In this document: piece after piece, positions 1 to 6,521 of the stretch | Layout of the letters: every line of letters starts with the position of its first letter | How positions within the stretch are numbered: position 1 is the first letter of the stretch | Assembly: GCA_964571815.1 (NCBI GenBank) | Contig: CAZNDN010000184.1 | Coordinates: 1 to 6,748, forward strand | Origin: CAZNDN01 sp964571815 | GTDB taxonomy: Bacteria; Fibrobacterota; Chitinivibrionia; Chitinivibrionales; WJKA01 | Direction of reading: 5' to 3' | Length of the DNA stretch: 6,748 nucleotides | The notes under the pieces: generated by a model | Databases searched by the model: none | What the model was told of the DNA's origin: nothing | What the model saw: only the letters and a program-made list of their open reading frames with translations | Made by a program: the position numbers and the translations under genes

Positions 1-738
1 TGTGATTCGGTGAGGGCAATCGTGGCCGTTACCACCGACAAGGTGTACGAAAACCCGGAGTCGGGCGCCGCGTTCAAGGAGACGGATCCTCTTGGCGGCT
101 ACGATCCGTATAGTGCATCCAAAGCGTGTGCGGAAATACTTCTGGCAAGCTATCGCAGATCGTATTTCAACCCGGTAAGCTACGGAACCGATCACCGGAC
201 CCTGCTTGCCAGCGTTCGCGCCGGCAATGTTATCGGGGGCGGCGACTGGTCCGAGGACCGCCTGGTACCGGATATCATGAAAGCGGTCGGGGCGGGGGAA
301 CCGGTGATTCTGAGGAATCCTGAAGCCGTACGGCCCTGGCAGCATGTGCTGGAGTGTCTCAGCGGATACCTTCTGGTCGGGCAGCGACTTTACGAGGGCG
401 ATTCCGCCTGCGCCCGACCGTTCAATTTCGGGCCCGAACTCGGCGATACGCTCCAGGTCCGCGAGATTGTGGATCGCATACGGAAGCAGTGGCCGGCCCT
501 GGAATGCGAGGAGAGACCCGATCACGCGGCCCCGCACGAAGCAGCGTATCTTCGGCTGAGCTGCACGGCGGCCCGCGCGGTGTTGCACTGGGAGCCCGTC
601 TGGAATATCGATACCGCCTTGCGCGTGACCGCCGACTGGTATCGCGGGTACTACGAAAAGAGAGCCGTCTACAGCATCGAACAGCTCGATCGCTATACGG
701 AGGAAGCACGGAAGGCGGGAGCCCTATGGACAAAGTAG
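1..738 (+). CDS. rfbG: CDP-glucose 4,6-dehydratase, C-terminal part (5' end outside window)
   Basis: This cytoplasmic extended short-chain dehydrogenase would convert CDP-D-glucose to CDP-4-keto-6-deoxyglucose, the entry step to CDP-linked deoxy and dideoxy hexoses. The frame is open from base 1, giving 245 codons, so roughly the first 110-120 residues of a family protein of about 360, including the N-terminal NAD-binding GxxGxxG, are missing. What is seen, numbering from the first codon in the window: the active-site TTDK at 11-14 (TSDK in characterised members), YSASK at 37-41 with the catalytic Tyr and Lys, RAGNVIGGGDW at 73-83, RPWQHVLE at 111-118 and FNFGPE at 141-146. The GGGDW and RPWQHVLE blocks are what separate this family from dTDP-glucose 4,6-dehydratases. 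The stop at 736-738 lies inside the next gene, so the two are probably translationally coupled. The family call is strong. The final sugar product is not determined by this enzyme alone. Confidence 0.88.
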   Translation, partial: CDSVRAIVAVTTDKVYENPESGAAFKETDPLGGYDPYSASKACAEILLASYRRSYFNPVSYGTDHRTLLASVRAGNVIGGGDWSEDRLVPDIMKAVGAGEPVILRNPEAVRPWQHVLECLSGYLLVGQRLYEGDSACARPFNFGPELGDTLQVREIVDRIRKQWPALECEERPDHAAPHEAAYLRLSCTAARAVLHWEPVWNIDTALRVTADWYRGYYEKRAVYSIEQLDRYTEEARKAGALWTK

Positions 739-1664
739 TTCTGGTGACGGGCGCGAACGGGTTTGTGGGACAACATCTTGTGTCACGTCTGTGCAGCGAT
801 ACCTCCTGTGAGGTAATTGCGACGGATACCCACGAAAACCTAAGCGGGTTCGGGGATGTGGACAGTGAGCGTGTTACGTATATCAACGGGAAGCTGGACG
901 ATGATGCATTCACCGAATCGCTTCGCGCAACGTATCGATTCGACGCAATCGTGCATCTTGCCGGGCTTCTTTCCAGGAGTTCCGATCCGGCGGGACGCGG
1001 ATTGCTCTTTGACGTGAACGTGCGCGGCACGCAGCGAATTCTGGAGTGTTCGCTGAGGTGCGGGGCCCGATTCATCTTCCCTTCGACGGGCCTGATTTAC
1101 GGAGATCAGGCCGGACCATTCACCGAAGACATGGACCGGTGTCCGCGGGATTTCTATGCGTTGTCCAAACTGCTCGGTGAAGACTTGATTCGCTGTTGTT
1201 CAAGCACGCAGGGCTTCGAGCATGTGATTTTCAGGCCCGGGGTTCTGTACGGTCCCGGCCAGCGGGGTGTGATGTTCATTCCCTCACTGGTGCATGCACT
1301 GGCAACCGGCAGTGAGCTTGCGATGACCGAAGGCCGGCAGACACGGGACCTGGTCTACGTGGAGGATTTTGTCGATGCGCTTCACGGGGCAATCACTGCC
1401 GAGCGCCCGGGGGGCGTGTTCAATATCGGCACGGGGACGCCGGTGGCGCTCAGAGAAGTTGCCCGTCTGGGCGAGGAGCTTGCCGGAGTCAAGGAGATAG
1501 TCAAGCTCGGGCGGGTCCCGTATCGTGAGCATGAAACCTGGGAGTACTGTCTTGACAGCACGCGGGCCCGGGAGAGGCTCGGATGGACGCCGAAGACACC
1601 GCTGCGAGAGGGTTTGCAACGTGCGATCGAGTATGAGAAGGCGTCGCGGCAGGCGGGGACATGA
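726..1664 (+). CDS. NAD(P)-dependent sugar-nucleotide epimerase/dehydratase/reductase (extended SDR)
   Basis: A 312-residue cytoplasmic extended SDR, a normal length for the family. The N-terminal Rossmann motif TGANGFVG is at residues 8-15, the catalytic Ser/Thr at 120-121 (FPSTGLIYG), Tyr144 and Lys148 in YALSK, RPGVLYGPG at 170-178 and FNIGTG at 232-237. The frame is open further upstream, to an ATG at 354, but that extension lies inside the dehydratase gene. ATG 726 places the Rossmann motif at the very N-terminus and has GGGAG at 717-721 before it, so it is the chosen start. The 13-base overlap with the CDP-glucose dehydratase gene suggests it acts on the same pathway, for example as a C-4 reductase or an epimerase of the CDP-4-keto-6-deoxyhexose, like the paratose/abequose synthases or tyvelose epimerase. 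That substrate assignment is inference from context. UDP- or GDP-sugar substrates remain possible. Confidence 0.85.
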   Translation: MDKVVLVTGANGFVGQHLVSRLCSDTSCEVIATDTHENLSGFGDVDSERVTYINGKLDDDAFTESLRATYRFDAIVHLAGLLSRSSDPAGRGLLFDVNVRGTQRILECSLRCGARFIFPSTGLIYGDQAGPFTEDMDRCPRDFYALSKLLGEDLIRCCSSTQGFEHVIFRPGVLYGPGQRGVMFIPSLVHALATGSELAMTEGRQTRDLVYVEDFVDALHGAITAERPGGVFNIGTGTPVALREVARLGEELAGVKEIVKLGRVPYREHETWEYCLDSTRARERLGWTPKTPLREGLQRAIEYEKASRQAGT

Positions 1665-1750
1665 GAGGTAAGGCCGGGAGACCCGGGAACCACCTGTTGC
1701 CCGTGTGTGGGCCGCACTTCGGTACGGGGAAAGGGGAGAGCTGAGAAGGC

Positions 1751-3193
1751 ATGGCTGTTACCACGATTCAGTTCGGTTTGTTTCTTGCCGCTGTGGCGAC
1801 GCTTCATTTCGCCCTGCCGCATCGTTGGAGGTGGGTGGTTCTCCTGGCGGCAAGTTACCTGTTCTACTACACCCGGGAGCCCCGGTGGACGCTGGTACTT
1901 GCGGCATGCACGGTGGTGGCATACAGCGGGGGGCTGACCATGGCCGCGCTGAGCGGGAAAGGCCGGCGAACGGCCGCGCTGGTGATCACGTTGACGGCCA
2001 CCGCGGGAGCGCTGCTCGTGTTCAAGTATTTCAATTTTTTCAGTCGATCGGCGCAGGAGGTTGCCGGCGCGCTGGGCGTGGCGTTGCATGCTCCGGTAGT
2101 GAAGCTGCTGCTCCCCGTGGGCATTTCATTCTATACGTTCAAACTGCTTGGGTATCTTGTTGACGTCTACCGGGGGATGTCCCCTGAGCGACACCTCGGT
2201 CGGTTTGCGGTCTATGTCTCTTTCTTTCCCCAGATTCTGGCCGGACCCATCGAGCGGGCTTCCAACTTCCTGCCCCAAGTCAAGGAGAAGATACGTTTTG
2301 ACTACGGCGGAACCGTTGCGGGGATGCGGCTCATGTTGTGGGGGCTGGTCAAGAAAGTAGTGATCGCCGATCGGCTCGCCTGGCTGGTCGATTACGTGTA
2401 CGCCGCACCGGTGGAATACGAAGGACTGCCGCTGATAATGGCTTCGTATCTGTTTGCGTTTCAGATTTACTGCGATTTTTCGGGATACTCGGATCTGGCA
2501 ATCGGCGCGGCCAGGATACTCGGATTTGACACGATGCTCAATTTCAAACGTCCGTATTTCGCGAAGTCCACCGCGGAGTTCTGGCGGCGGTGGCACATTT
2601 CGCTCAGCTCCTGGTTTCGCGATTACCTGTACATTCCGCTTGGCGGAAGTCGTGTGAAGGTGGTGCGCTGGGCGATCAATGTGATGATCGTGTTCCTGAT
2701 AAGCGGTCTGTGGCACGGCGCGGGGTGGACCTTCGTACTGTGGGGCGCGATACACGGCGCGTACCTTGTCGCCGGCCGTTTGCTGAAACCCATGCGGGAG
2801 CGGGTCGTGAGGGCAATTCGCGCAGATCGCGCGCCGGCGGCGCACGATATCGTTCGCATGGTCGTTACCTTTCATCTGGTGACGTTTGCCTGGATCTTTT
2901 TCAGGGCCGATTCACTTGCCGATGCCGGGTACGTGGTGAGTCACCTTATGGCGGGATGGGACCGGAGCCCGATCGCGATACTGGGCGGATACCCGGTGGG
3001 GGAGCTTGTATTCGCGGCAGTGTTGATTGTGGTGATGATTGCCGCTGAGGTGTGGCAGGAGTACGGTGACGTGGCCGGGCGGTTTGCCGCCATGCCTCGG
3101 GGTGTACGATGGGCCGTGTATGCACTCGGAACGCTGGCGGTTATCAACCTTCGTCCTGTATATCAGGCGCCGTTTTTGTATATGCAGTTCTGA
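1751..3193 (+). CDS. MBOAT family membrane O-acyltransferase, AlgI-like
   Basis: A 480-residue polytopic inner-membrane protein, the usual length of AlgI-type MBOAT enzymes, which pass acetyl groups to the periplasm for O-acetylation of exported polysaccharides. Roughly eleven hydrophobic segments are visible, for example near residues 6-22, 27-42, 74-92, 192-210, 226-242, 307-320, 367-385 and 416-434. Family signatures in order: LPVGISFYTF at 121-130, FFPQILAGPIER at 158-169, QIYCDFSGYSD at 238-248, FWRRWHISLSSWFRDYLYI at 277-295, then WHGAGWTFVLWG at 321-332 containing His322, which aligns with the invariant MBOAT histidine, and a second His at 335. The C-terminus ends in an aromatic-rich QAPFLYMQF as in many relatives. 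Purine-rich AAGGGGAGAG (1731-1740) and AGAAGG (1744-1749) precede the start. The SGNH gene 53 bases downstream is the expected partner. The acyl group is presumed acetyl. The glycan acceptor is unknown. Confidence 0.93.
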   Translation: MAVTTIQFGLFLAAVATLHFALPHRWRWVVLLAASYLFYYTREPRWTLVLAACTVVAYSGGLTMAALSGKGRRTAALVITLTATAGALLVFKYFNFFSRSAQEVAGALGVALHAPVVKLLLPVGISFYTFKLLGYLVDVYRGMSPERHLGRFAVYVSFFPQILAGPIERASNFLPQVKEKIRFDYGGTVAGMRLMLWGLVKKVVIADRLAWLVDYVYAAPVEYEGLPLIMASYLFAFQIYCDFSGYSDLAIGAARILGFDTMLNFKRPYFAKSTAEFWRRWHISLSSWFRDYLYIPLGGSRVKVVRWAINVMIVFLISGLWHGAGWTFVLWGAIHGAYLVAGRLLKPMRERVVRAIRADRAPAAHDIVRMVVTFHLVTFAWIFFRADSLADAGYVVSHLMAGWDRSPIAILGGYPVGELVFAAVLIVVMIAAEVWQEYGDVAGRFAAMPRGVRWAVYALGTLAVINLRPVYQAPFLYMQF

Positions 3194-3246
3194 GCAGAGG
3201 GGTGGAGTTGGAAGACGCGGAGACACCGGGACAAGGTTTGATAAGA

Positions 3247-4323
3247 ATGAAGAAACTCGCGACGAAGGTAATTCTCTTTTCGGGTTCGATCCTGCTGCTG
3301 CAGGCGCTCATCTCACTGGAGTACCGTGTGGGTGCGGCCCGGGAGTTTGCCGACAACGGTATCGACCTGTTCGGGCTGGTGAGCGTGTCGTTTCCTCCGC
3401 CCGGCGGCTATGAGCCGACCGCTTTGGTGAAGCAGGTTCAGCGGTTCCAGGAGCTTCATCCCGAACTGGGCTTCGTCTGGAAGCCGGGAGTTGACACATC
3501 GGAGAACGTCGTGTTCCAGTGGGCCGATCAGGATGCGGCGGTGCTTTCCACCGACGCGCGGGGCTTTGCGAATCCGCCGGAGGCAATGCACCGACTGCGG
3601 CGGGGAGAGCGACCCGATATCATCGGGGTCGGCGCTTCATTCATGCAAAGCGCCCAGAGCGTGCTGTACGAGTTCTTGAGTCTCAAGGGCATTTTCTATT
3701 ACAACATGGCCAATCAACGCTACACAATTCCCCAGTACAACAGGGCGATGGAGAAATATGCGCTTCCCCAGAAGCCGCGGCTTGTCGTGTATGGGCTCAA
3801 CGAAGTGTCCTATACGTTGATTCCCGATTTTGAAGCGTGGGAGCGTTCCGGCATGGACTGGTTTGCGTATCACTCGGGGACCTGGTGCGGGCCGGCGATC
3901 GAGACCGGCTTTCCTCACGACCTGCTGCGCGGGTATCCGCGGCTGTACGGTCTGTACCGTGCGGTTGTCGAGAAGCTGCTCCCGCGCCCATCCGGTGGAA
4001 AAGGCTCGCGGGGATATCTTATCGAGCGTACGGGTGATTACGTTCTGAGGGCACACGAAACGGCTCGCCGTGAAGGGAGCGCCTTCGTCGTGCTTCTCAT
4101 CCCTTCGAAGCAAACCGTCACGACGCCCTCGACTCCGTCGAGGCTGTTCGATACGTTGCAGCCCCGGCTTGCCGATGCCGGTGTTCCGGTTGTCGATCTG
4201 CGCAAGGATTTTGCCGGCACTGAAGACCCGCTGGGGCTTTACTACAAGGTTGACGGTCACTGGAACCGTCACGGGATCATGCGGACGGCACGGGCCATTG
4301 CGGGGGTAGTGAATCAGGAGTAG
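3247..4323 (+). CDS. Membrane-anchored SGNH-fold protein, probable polysaccharide O-acetyltransferase
   Basis: A 358-residue protein with a basic N-terminus and one hydrophobic segment (about residues 6-24), predicting an uncleaved anchor or signal peptide and a periplasmic catalytic domain. SGNH-like blocks appear in canonical order: VGASFMQS at 128-135 with candidate nucleophile Ser131 (GAS in place of GDS), GLNEVS at 183-188 with Asn185, and DGHWN at 336-340 supplying Asp336 and His338, followed by NRHG and a terminal helix. Such proteins next to MBOAT genes typically move acetyl from the MBOAT protein to a sugar. ATG 3247 was chosen because it starts directly with MKK plus the hydrophobic stretch and has a modest AAGG at 3233-3236. 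An in-frame GTG at 3202 would add an acidic leader and seems less likely. AlgJ and AlgX carry their Asp-His motif before the serine, so this is not a plain orthologue of either. A deacetylase or esterase role cannot be excluded. Confidence 0.78.
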   Translation: MKKLATKVILFSGSILLLQALISLEYRVGAAREFADNGIDLFGLVSVSFPPPGGYEPTALVKQVQRFQELHPELGFVWKPGVDTSENVVFQWADQDAAVLSTDARGFANPPEAMHRLRRGERPDIIGVGASFMQSAQSVLYEFLSLKGIFYYNMANQRYTIPQYNRAMEKYALPQKPRLVVYGLNEVSYTLIPDFEAWERSGMDWFAYHSGTWCGPAIETGFPHDLLRGYPRLYGLYRAVVEKLLPRPSGGKGSRGYLIERTGDYVLRAHETARREGSAFVVLLIPSKQTVTTPSTPSRLFDTLQPRLADAGVPVVDLRKDFAGTEDPLGLYYKVDGHWNRHGIMRTARAIAGVVNQE

Positions 4324-4359
4324 AGGTTGAGGTTAAGGTTCAGGTTCAGGTTGAGGTTG
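4324..4359. repeat. Tandem hexamer array, six AGGTTN units
   Basis: Six consecutive hexamers share AGGTT and vary only at the sixth base, which reads G, A, C, C, G, G. The array starts on the base right after the TAG stop of the SGNH gene and ends in the G-run of the next gene's ribosome binding site. The unit is not found in tandem elsewhere in the window. On the mRNA-sense strand it presents GG pairs separated by four bases and then five Gs. Its origin, as a dispersed repeat family, replication slippage or a regulatory leader, cannot be decided from one copy. Confidence 0.9.
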
Positions 4360-4365
4360 GGGGAG
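4359..4365 (+). promoter_or_regulatory. Ribosome binding site of the beta-barrel gene, abutting the hexamer array
   Basis: GGGGGAG lies seven bases before ATG 4373, a good Shine-Dalgarno match and spacing. It supports that start over an in-frame GTG at 4409. Its first G is also the last base of the AGGTTN array, so any structure formed by the array would bear directly on ribosome access. Confidence 0.6.
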
Positions 4366-4372
4366 TATTGGT

Positions 4373-5626
4373 ATGAGAGAGTACGGTCGCAATGCGGTTT
4401 TCGGGATAGTGACGGGCATCGGTGTCCGGCGGCTTTCTGCCGTTGCCTGCATGGTGTGCTTCGGCGGGGTGGTATCCGGCAGCACCGCTCTGGAGCTGGA
4501 TCTGCGGAGTGCATATCACTGGGATATCGTGCCTGCGCGCGCATGGGATCTGGCGGCAGGTTGTCTGTTTGAGCCGTCTTCGGGCTTCGAACTCGGCGGC
4601 AGGATCGAGTATCTCGATGTGTACCAGGAGCCGTTTCATGGAATCGGGGAGCTTGCCGGCAGGATGATTTCGCCGTTGGGCGTGATGCAGTGGACGACCC
4701 TTCACGGAAGACTGGCCGTTGATGCCGAGGGGGGGCTTGATATTTTGGACCACGGTGACACGTGGCCGCGGGGCCAACTGGAGATTGCCGCCAATGCGCC
4801 GATTCCGCCGAATGATATCGTGAAGAACGTCAAGCTCCGTCCCCGTGCCTGGTATACCCATCGCACGCCGATGGTAGCCTCGGTGGAGAACAAGATAGCA
4901 TTCTGGGGGTATGAGGGTGCGCTGGATGTGACCCTTGGCAAGCGGATAACACTCTCTTCATCGTTTGTTCAAGAGCATTTCCGGCCTCAGGAGCACGTTC
5001 TGGATACGAACCTGATGGAGCCCCGCACCGGGGGAATACCCGCGGACACGCTGGACAATAATGTCAAGACCTCGCTTTCGGCATACGGGTACGCCGAAAT
5101 CCTCAAGTGGCTGTATGCAGGGTACGGTTATGCATGGAGCGACACGAAATTCGACCGCTGGACCGCAACGCTGACGGAGCCGGTCTCGGGCGGAAGCGGA
5201 CCACGAAGGCCCGGCGCTCCTCCTCAACCGGGCGGGACAAGGCTCCTGTACGCGTATTATCCCTACCCCACACCTCTTGATGAGCAGGTGCATCTTCTCA
5301 TCGTCGAGGTTGCGCCCCCGGTGGGTAAGACCCTGCGGCTGAAAGCAAAGCTGGCACTGCCCGTGTACTCGGGAAAGCTCATGTTCTATCCGCCGAAAAC
5401 CATTTACATGGGAGACCATATCTCGAACTATACGTACGAAACGCACAAGTTCGCCGGTCCGCTCACGGCAAGGCTTGGCCTCTCCTTCAGGGTGTCGGAG
5501 CGGATGTCGCTGGACTTTCGGTACGACTATCTCAACGTTCCGTATACGGAATGGGCCTACTTCACGCCCGCCGATCGTTCGTACTCATACCACGTGGTGG
5601 AGATGAAGGTGTCGCGGCAGTGGTAG
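4373..5626 (+). CDS. Probable outer-membrane beta-barrel protein, candidate glycan exporter
   Basis: A 417-residue protein whose family I do not recognise. The N-terminus looks like a signal peptide: an extended n-region with Arg19-Arg20, a hydrophobic stretch over about 21-35 and small residues near a possible cleavage site at Ser37-Ala39. The rest is rich in short amphipathic stretches with alternating aromatic residues, for example LSAYGYAEILKWLYAGYGYAW (235-255, quoted in parts: AYGYAEI, LYAGYGYAW), LRLKAKLALPVY (321-332) and LSFRVSERMSLDFRYDYL (370-387). The chain ends in Trp417 at the close of a final strand-like segment, as in barrel proteins that finish on an aromatic residue. Residues 272-290 are Gly/Pro-rich and probably a surface or plug loop. 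Sitting between an O-acetylation pair and a TPR protein, it could be an AlgE-like exit channel. That role is inferred from context, and an enzyme or structural barrel is possible. The start is set by the GGGGGAG seven bases upstream. Confidence 0.7.
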   Translation: MREYGRNAVFGIVTGIGVRRLSAVACMVCFGGVVSGSTALELDLRSAYHWDIVPARAWDLAAGCLFEPSSGFELGGRIEYLDVYQEPFHGIGELAGRMISPLGVMQWTTLHGRLAVDAEGGLDILDHGDTWPRGQLEIAANAPIPPNDIVKNVKLRPRAWYTHRTPMVASVENKIAFWGYEGALDVTLGKRITLSSSFVQEHFRPQEHVLDTNLMEPRTGGIPADTLDNNVKTSLSAYGYAEILKWLYAGYGYAWSDTKFDRWTATLTEPVSGGSGPRRPGAPPQPGGTRLLYAYYPYPTPLDEQVHLLIVEVAPPVGKTLRLKAKLALPVYSGKLMFYPPKTIYMGDHISNYTYETHKFAGPLTARLGLSFRVSERMSLDFRYDYLNVPYTEWAYFTPADRSYSYHVVEMKVSRQW

Positions 5627-5663
5627 AGGCAATGGAACAAACCCTCGACCGGGGAGGTCTTTC

Positions 5664-6494
5664 ATGCGAACTGTTTCATCAAAAGCCGTCTGTATCATAA
5701 CCGCAATGGTGCTTGCCGCGGGTGCACGGCACACACGTGGGCAGGAGTGTATCGGTGAAGGGGAGAAACTGTTGGATCGGAAGGAGTATAAAAAGGCGAT
5801 CATGGCCCTTCAGGAATGCGAAGACCAGCCCGGGGCCGCGGCCCTGCTGGGGAAAGCCTATTACGGAATGAACTACTTCGGGGAAGCCAAGAGCTACCTC
5901 AAGGAGGCCTCCGAACGTGCTCCCGATAAGCTGCATCTGAAAATCATGCATGCCGGCGCACTGGCACGCAACAAGGAGTTTAAAAAAGCGGTGACCGAGC
6001 TGGAGAAGCTTGCCGCGGAGCATCCCGACAACGCCGAGATCAAACGCGAGCTTGCCCAGGCCCTGGGATGGAACAAGCAGTACGACAAGGCAATTGCTGT
6101 TTACGAAAAACTTCGCAAAGAGGACCCGAAGGACTATGCATCGTGGGTCCAGATCGGTGTACTCACCGGTTGGGACAAGCATTTCAAGCAAGCCGAAAAG
6201 ATTTTCGATGCGATTATTGCCGCCGATCCACCGCCTCGCTGGAAGGTGCGGGCGCGGCTGCACCTGGCCGAAGTACTGGGGTGGCACAAGAAGTTCGATG
6301 ATGCGATTACGCAGTTTGACAAGGTGATTGCCGAGGATGAAACACAAATCGACGCGTACCTGGGCAAGGGCGAGGTGCTCGAGTGGCAGGGAAAATACAA
6401 GGAGGCAAAAAAAGAGTACGAACAGGCCTTGAATGTCGATCCTGGAAACAGGAACGCCAAGGCGCGGCTCGAACAACTGATGTGGGTCAAGTAA
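5664..6494 (+). CDS. Secreted TPR-repeat protein, candidate periplasmic scaffold
   Basis: A 276-residue protein with an N-terminal signal peptide (Lys7, then a hydrophobic stretch to about residue 20). There is no lipobox Cys, so it is probably soluble in the periplasm rather than a lipoprotein like AlgK. The remainder is about seven TPR units, marked by the aromatic residue of the first helix at 42, 72, 106, 140, 174, 211 and 245. Spacing is 34 residues except 30 between the first two and 37 across a Pro-rich DPPPRW at 188-193. Four consecutive units carry a Trp four residues before that aromatic (136, 170, 207, 241; LGW, TGW, LGW, LEW), a style seen in TPR parts of biofilm polysaccharide export proteins. 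The protein is Lys/Glu-rich, more so than its neighbours. GGGGAGG at 5651-5657 is a strong ribosome site six bases from the ATG. It probably bridges the inner-membrane machinery and the barrel. The partners are not shown by the sequence. Confidence 0.82.
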   Translation: MRTVSSKAVCIITAMVLAAGARHTRGQECIGEGEKLLDRKEYKKAIMALQECEDQPGAAALLGKAYYGMNYFGEAKSYLKEASERAPDKLHLKIMHAGALARNKEFKKAVTELEKLAAEHPDNAEIKRELAQALGWNKQYDKAIAVYEKLRKEDPKDYASWVQIGVLTGWDKHFKQAEKIFDAIIAADPPPRWKVRARLHLAEVLGWHKKFDDAITQFDKVIAEDETQIDAYLGKGEVLEWQGKYKEAKKEYEQALNVDPGNRNAKARLEQLMWVK

Positions 6495-6521
6495 GGATCA
6501 TCCTTTTCGAAGGAGCGACGC

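Noticed and set aside
354..725. In-frame upstream extension of the second SDR gene giving 436 residues
   Set aside because: The added stretch is Arg-rich out-of-frame reading of the dehydratase gene. The Rossmann motif begins right after ATG 726.
1674..1686. Inverted repeat CCGGG-AGA-CCCGG after the SDR gene as a terminator
   Set aside because: It is only five base pairs and no T-run follows, so it does not look like an intrinsic terminator. Chance is likely in G+C-rich DNA.
2126..2875. Long open frame of 249 codons on the minus strand inside the MBOAT gene
   Set aside because: It is antisense to a gene with strong family motifs, has no hydrophobic or domain pattern of its own, and long antisense frames are expected in G+C-rich coding DNA.
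3247..4323. Naming the SGNH protein AlgJ or AlgX
   Set aside because: Its serine motif comes before its Asp-x-His motif, the reverse of AlgJ and AlgX, so only a broader SGNH call is justified.
4324..4359. CRISPR array or telomere-like end
   Set aside because: The units are contiguous hexamers without spacers, and the array sits between two genes of one operon rather than at a replicon end.
5643..5657. CCTC/GAGG pairing that could hide the TPR gene ribosome site
   Set aside because: The stem is four base pairs with a seven-base loop, which is too weak and too common to support a switch.
5679..6476. Open frame of 265 codons on the minus strand opposite the TPR gene
   Set aside because: The plus strand shows clear TPR periodicity, a signal peptide and a strong ribosome site. 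The antisense frame mirrors the codon bias and has no recognisable motif.
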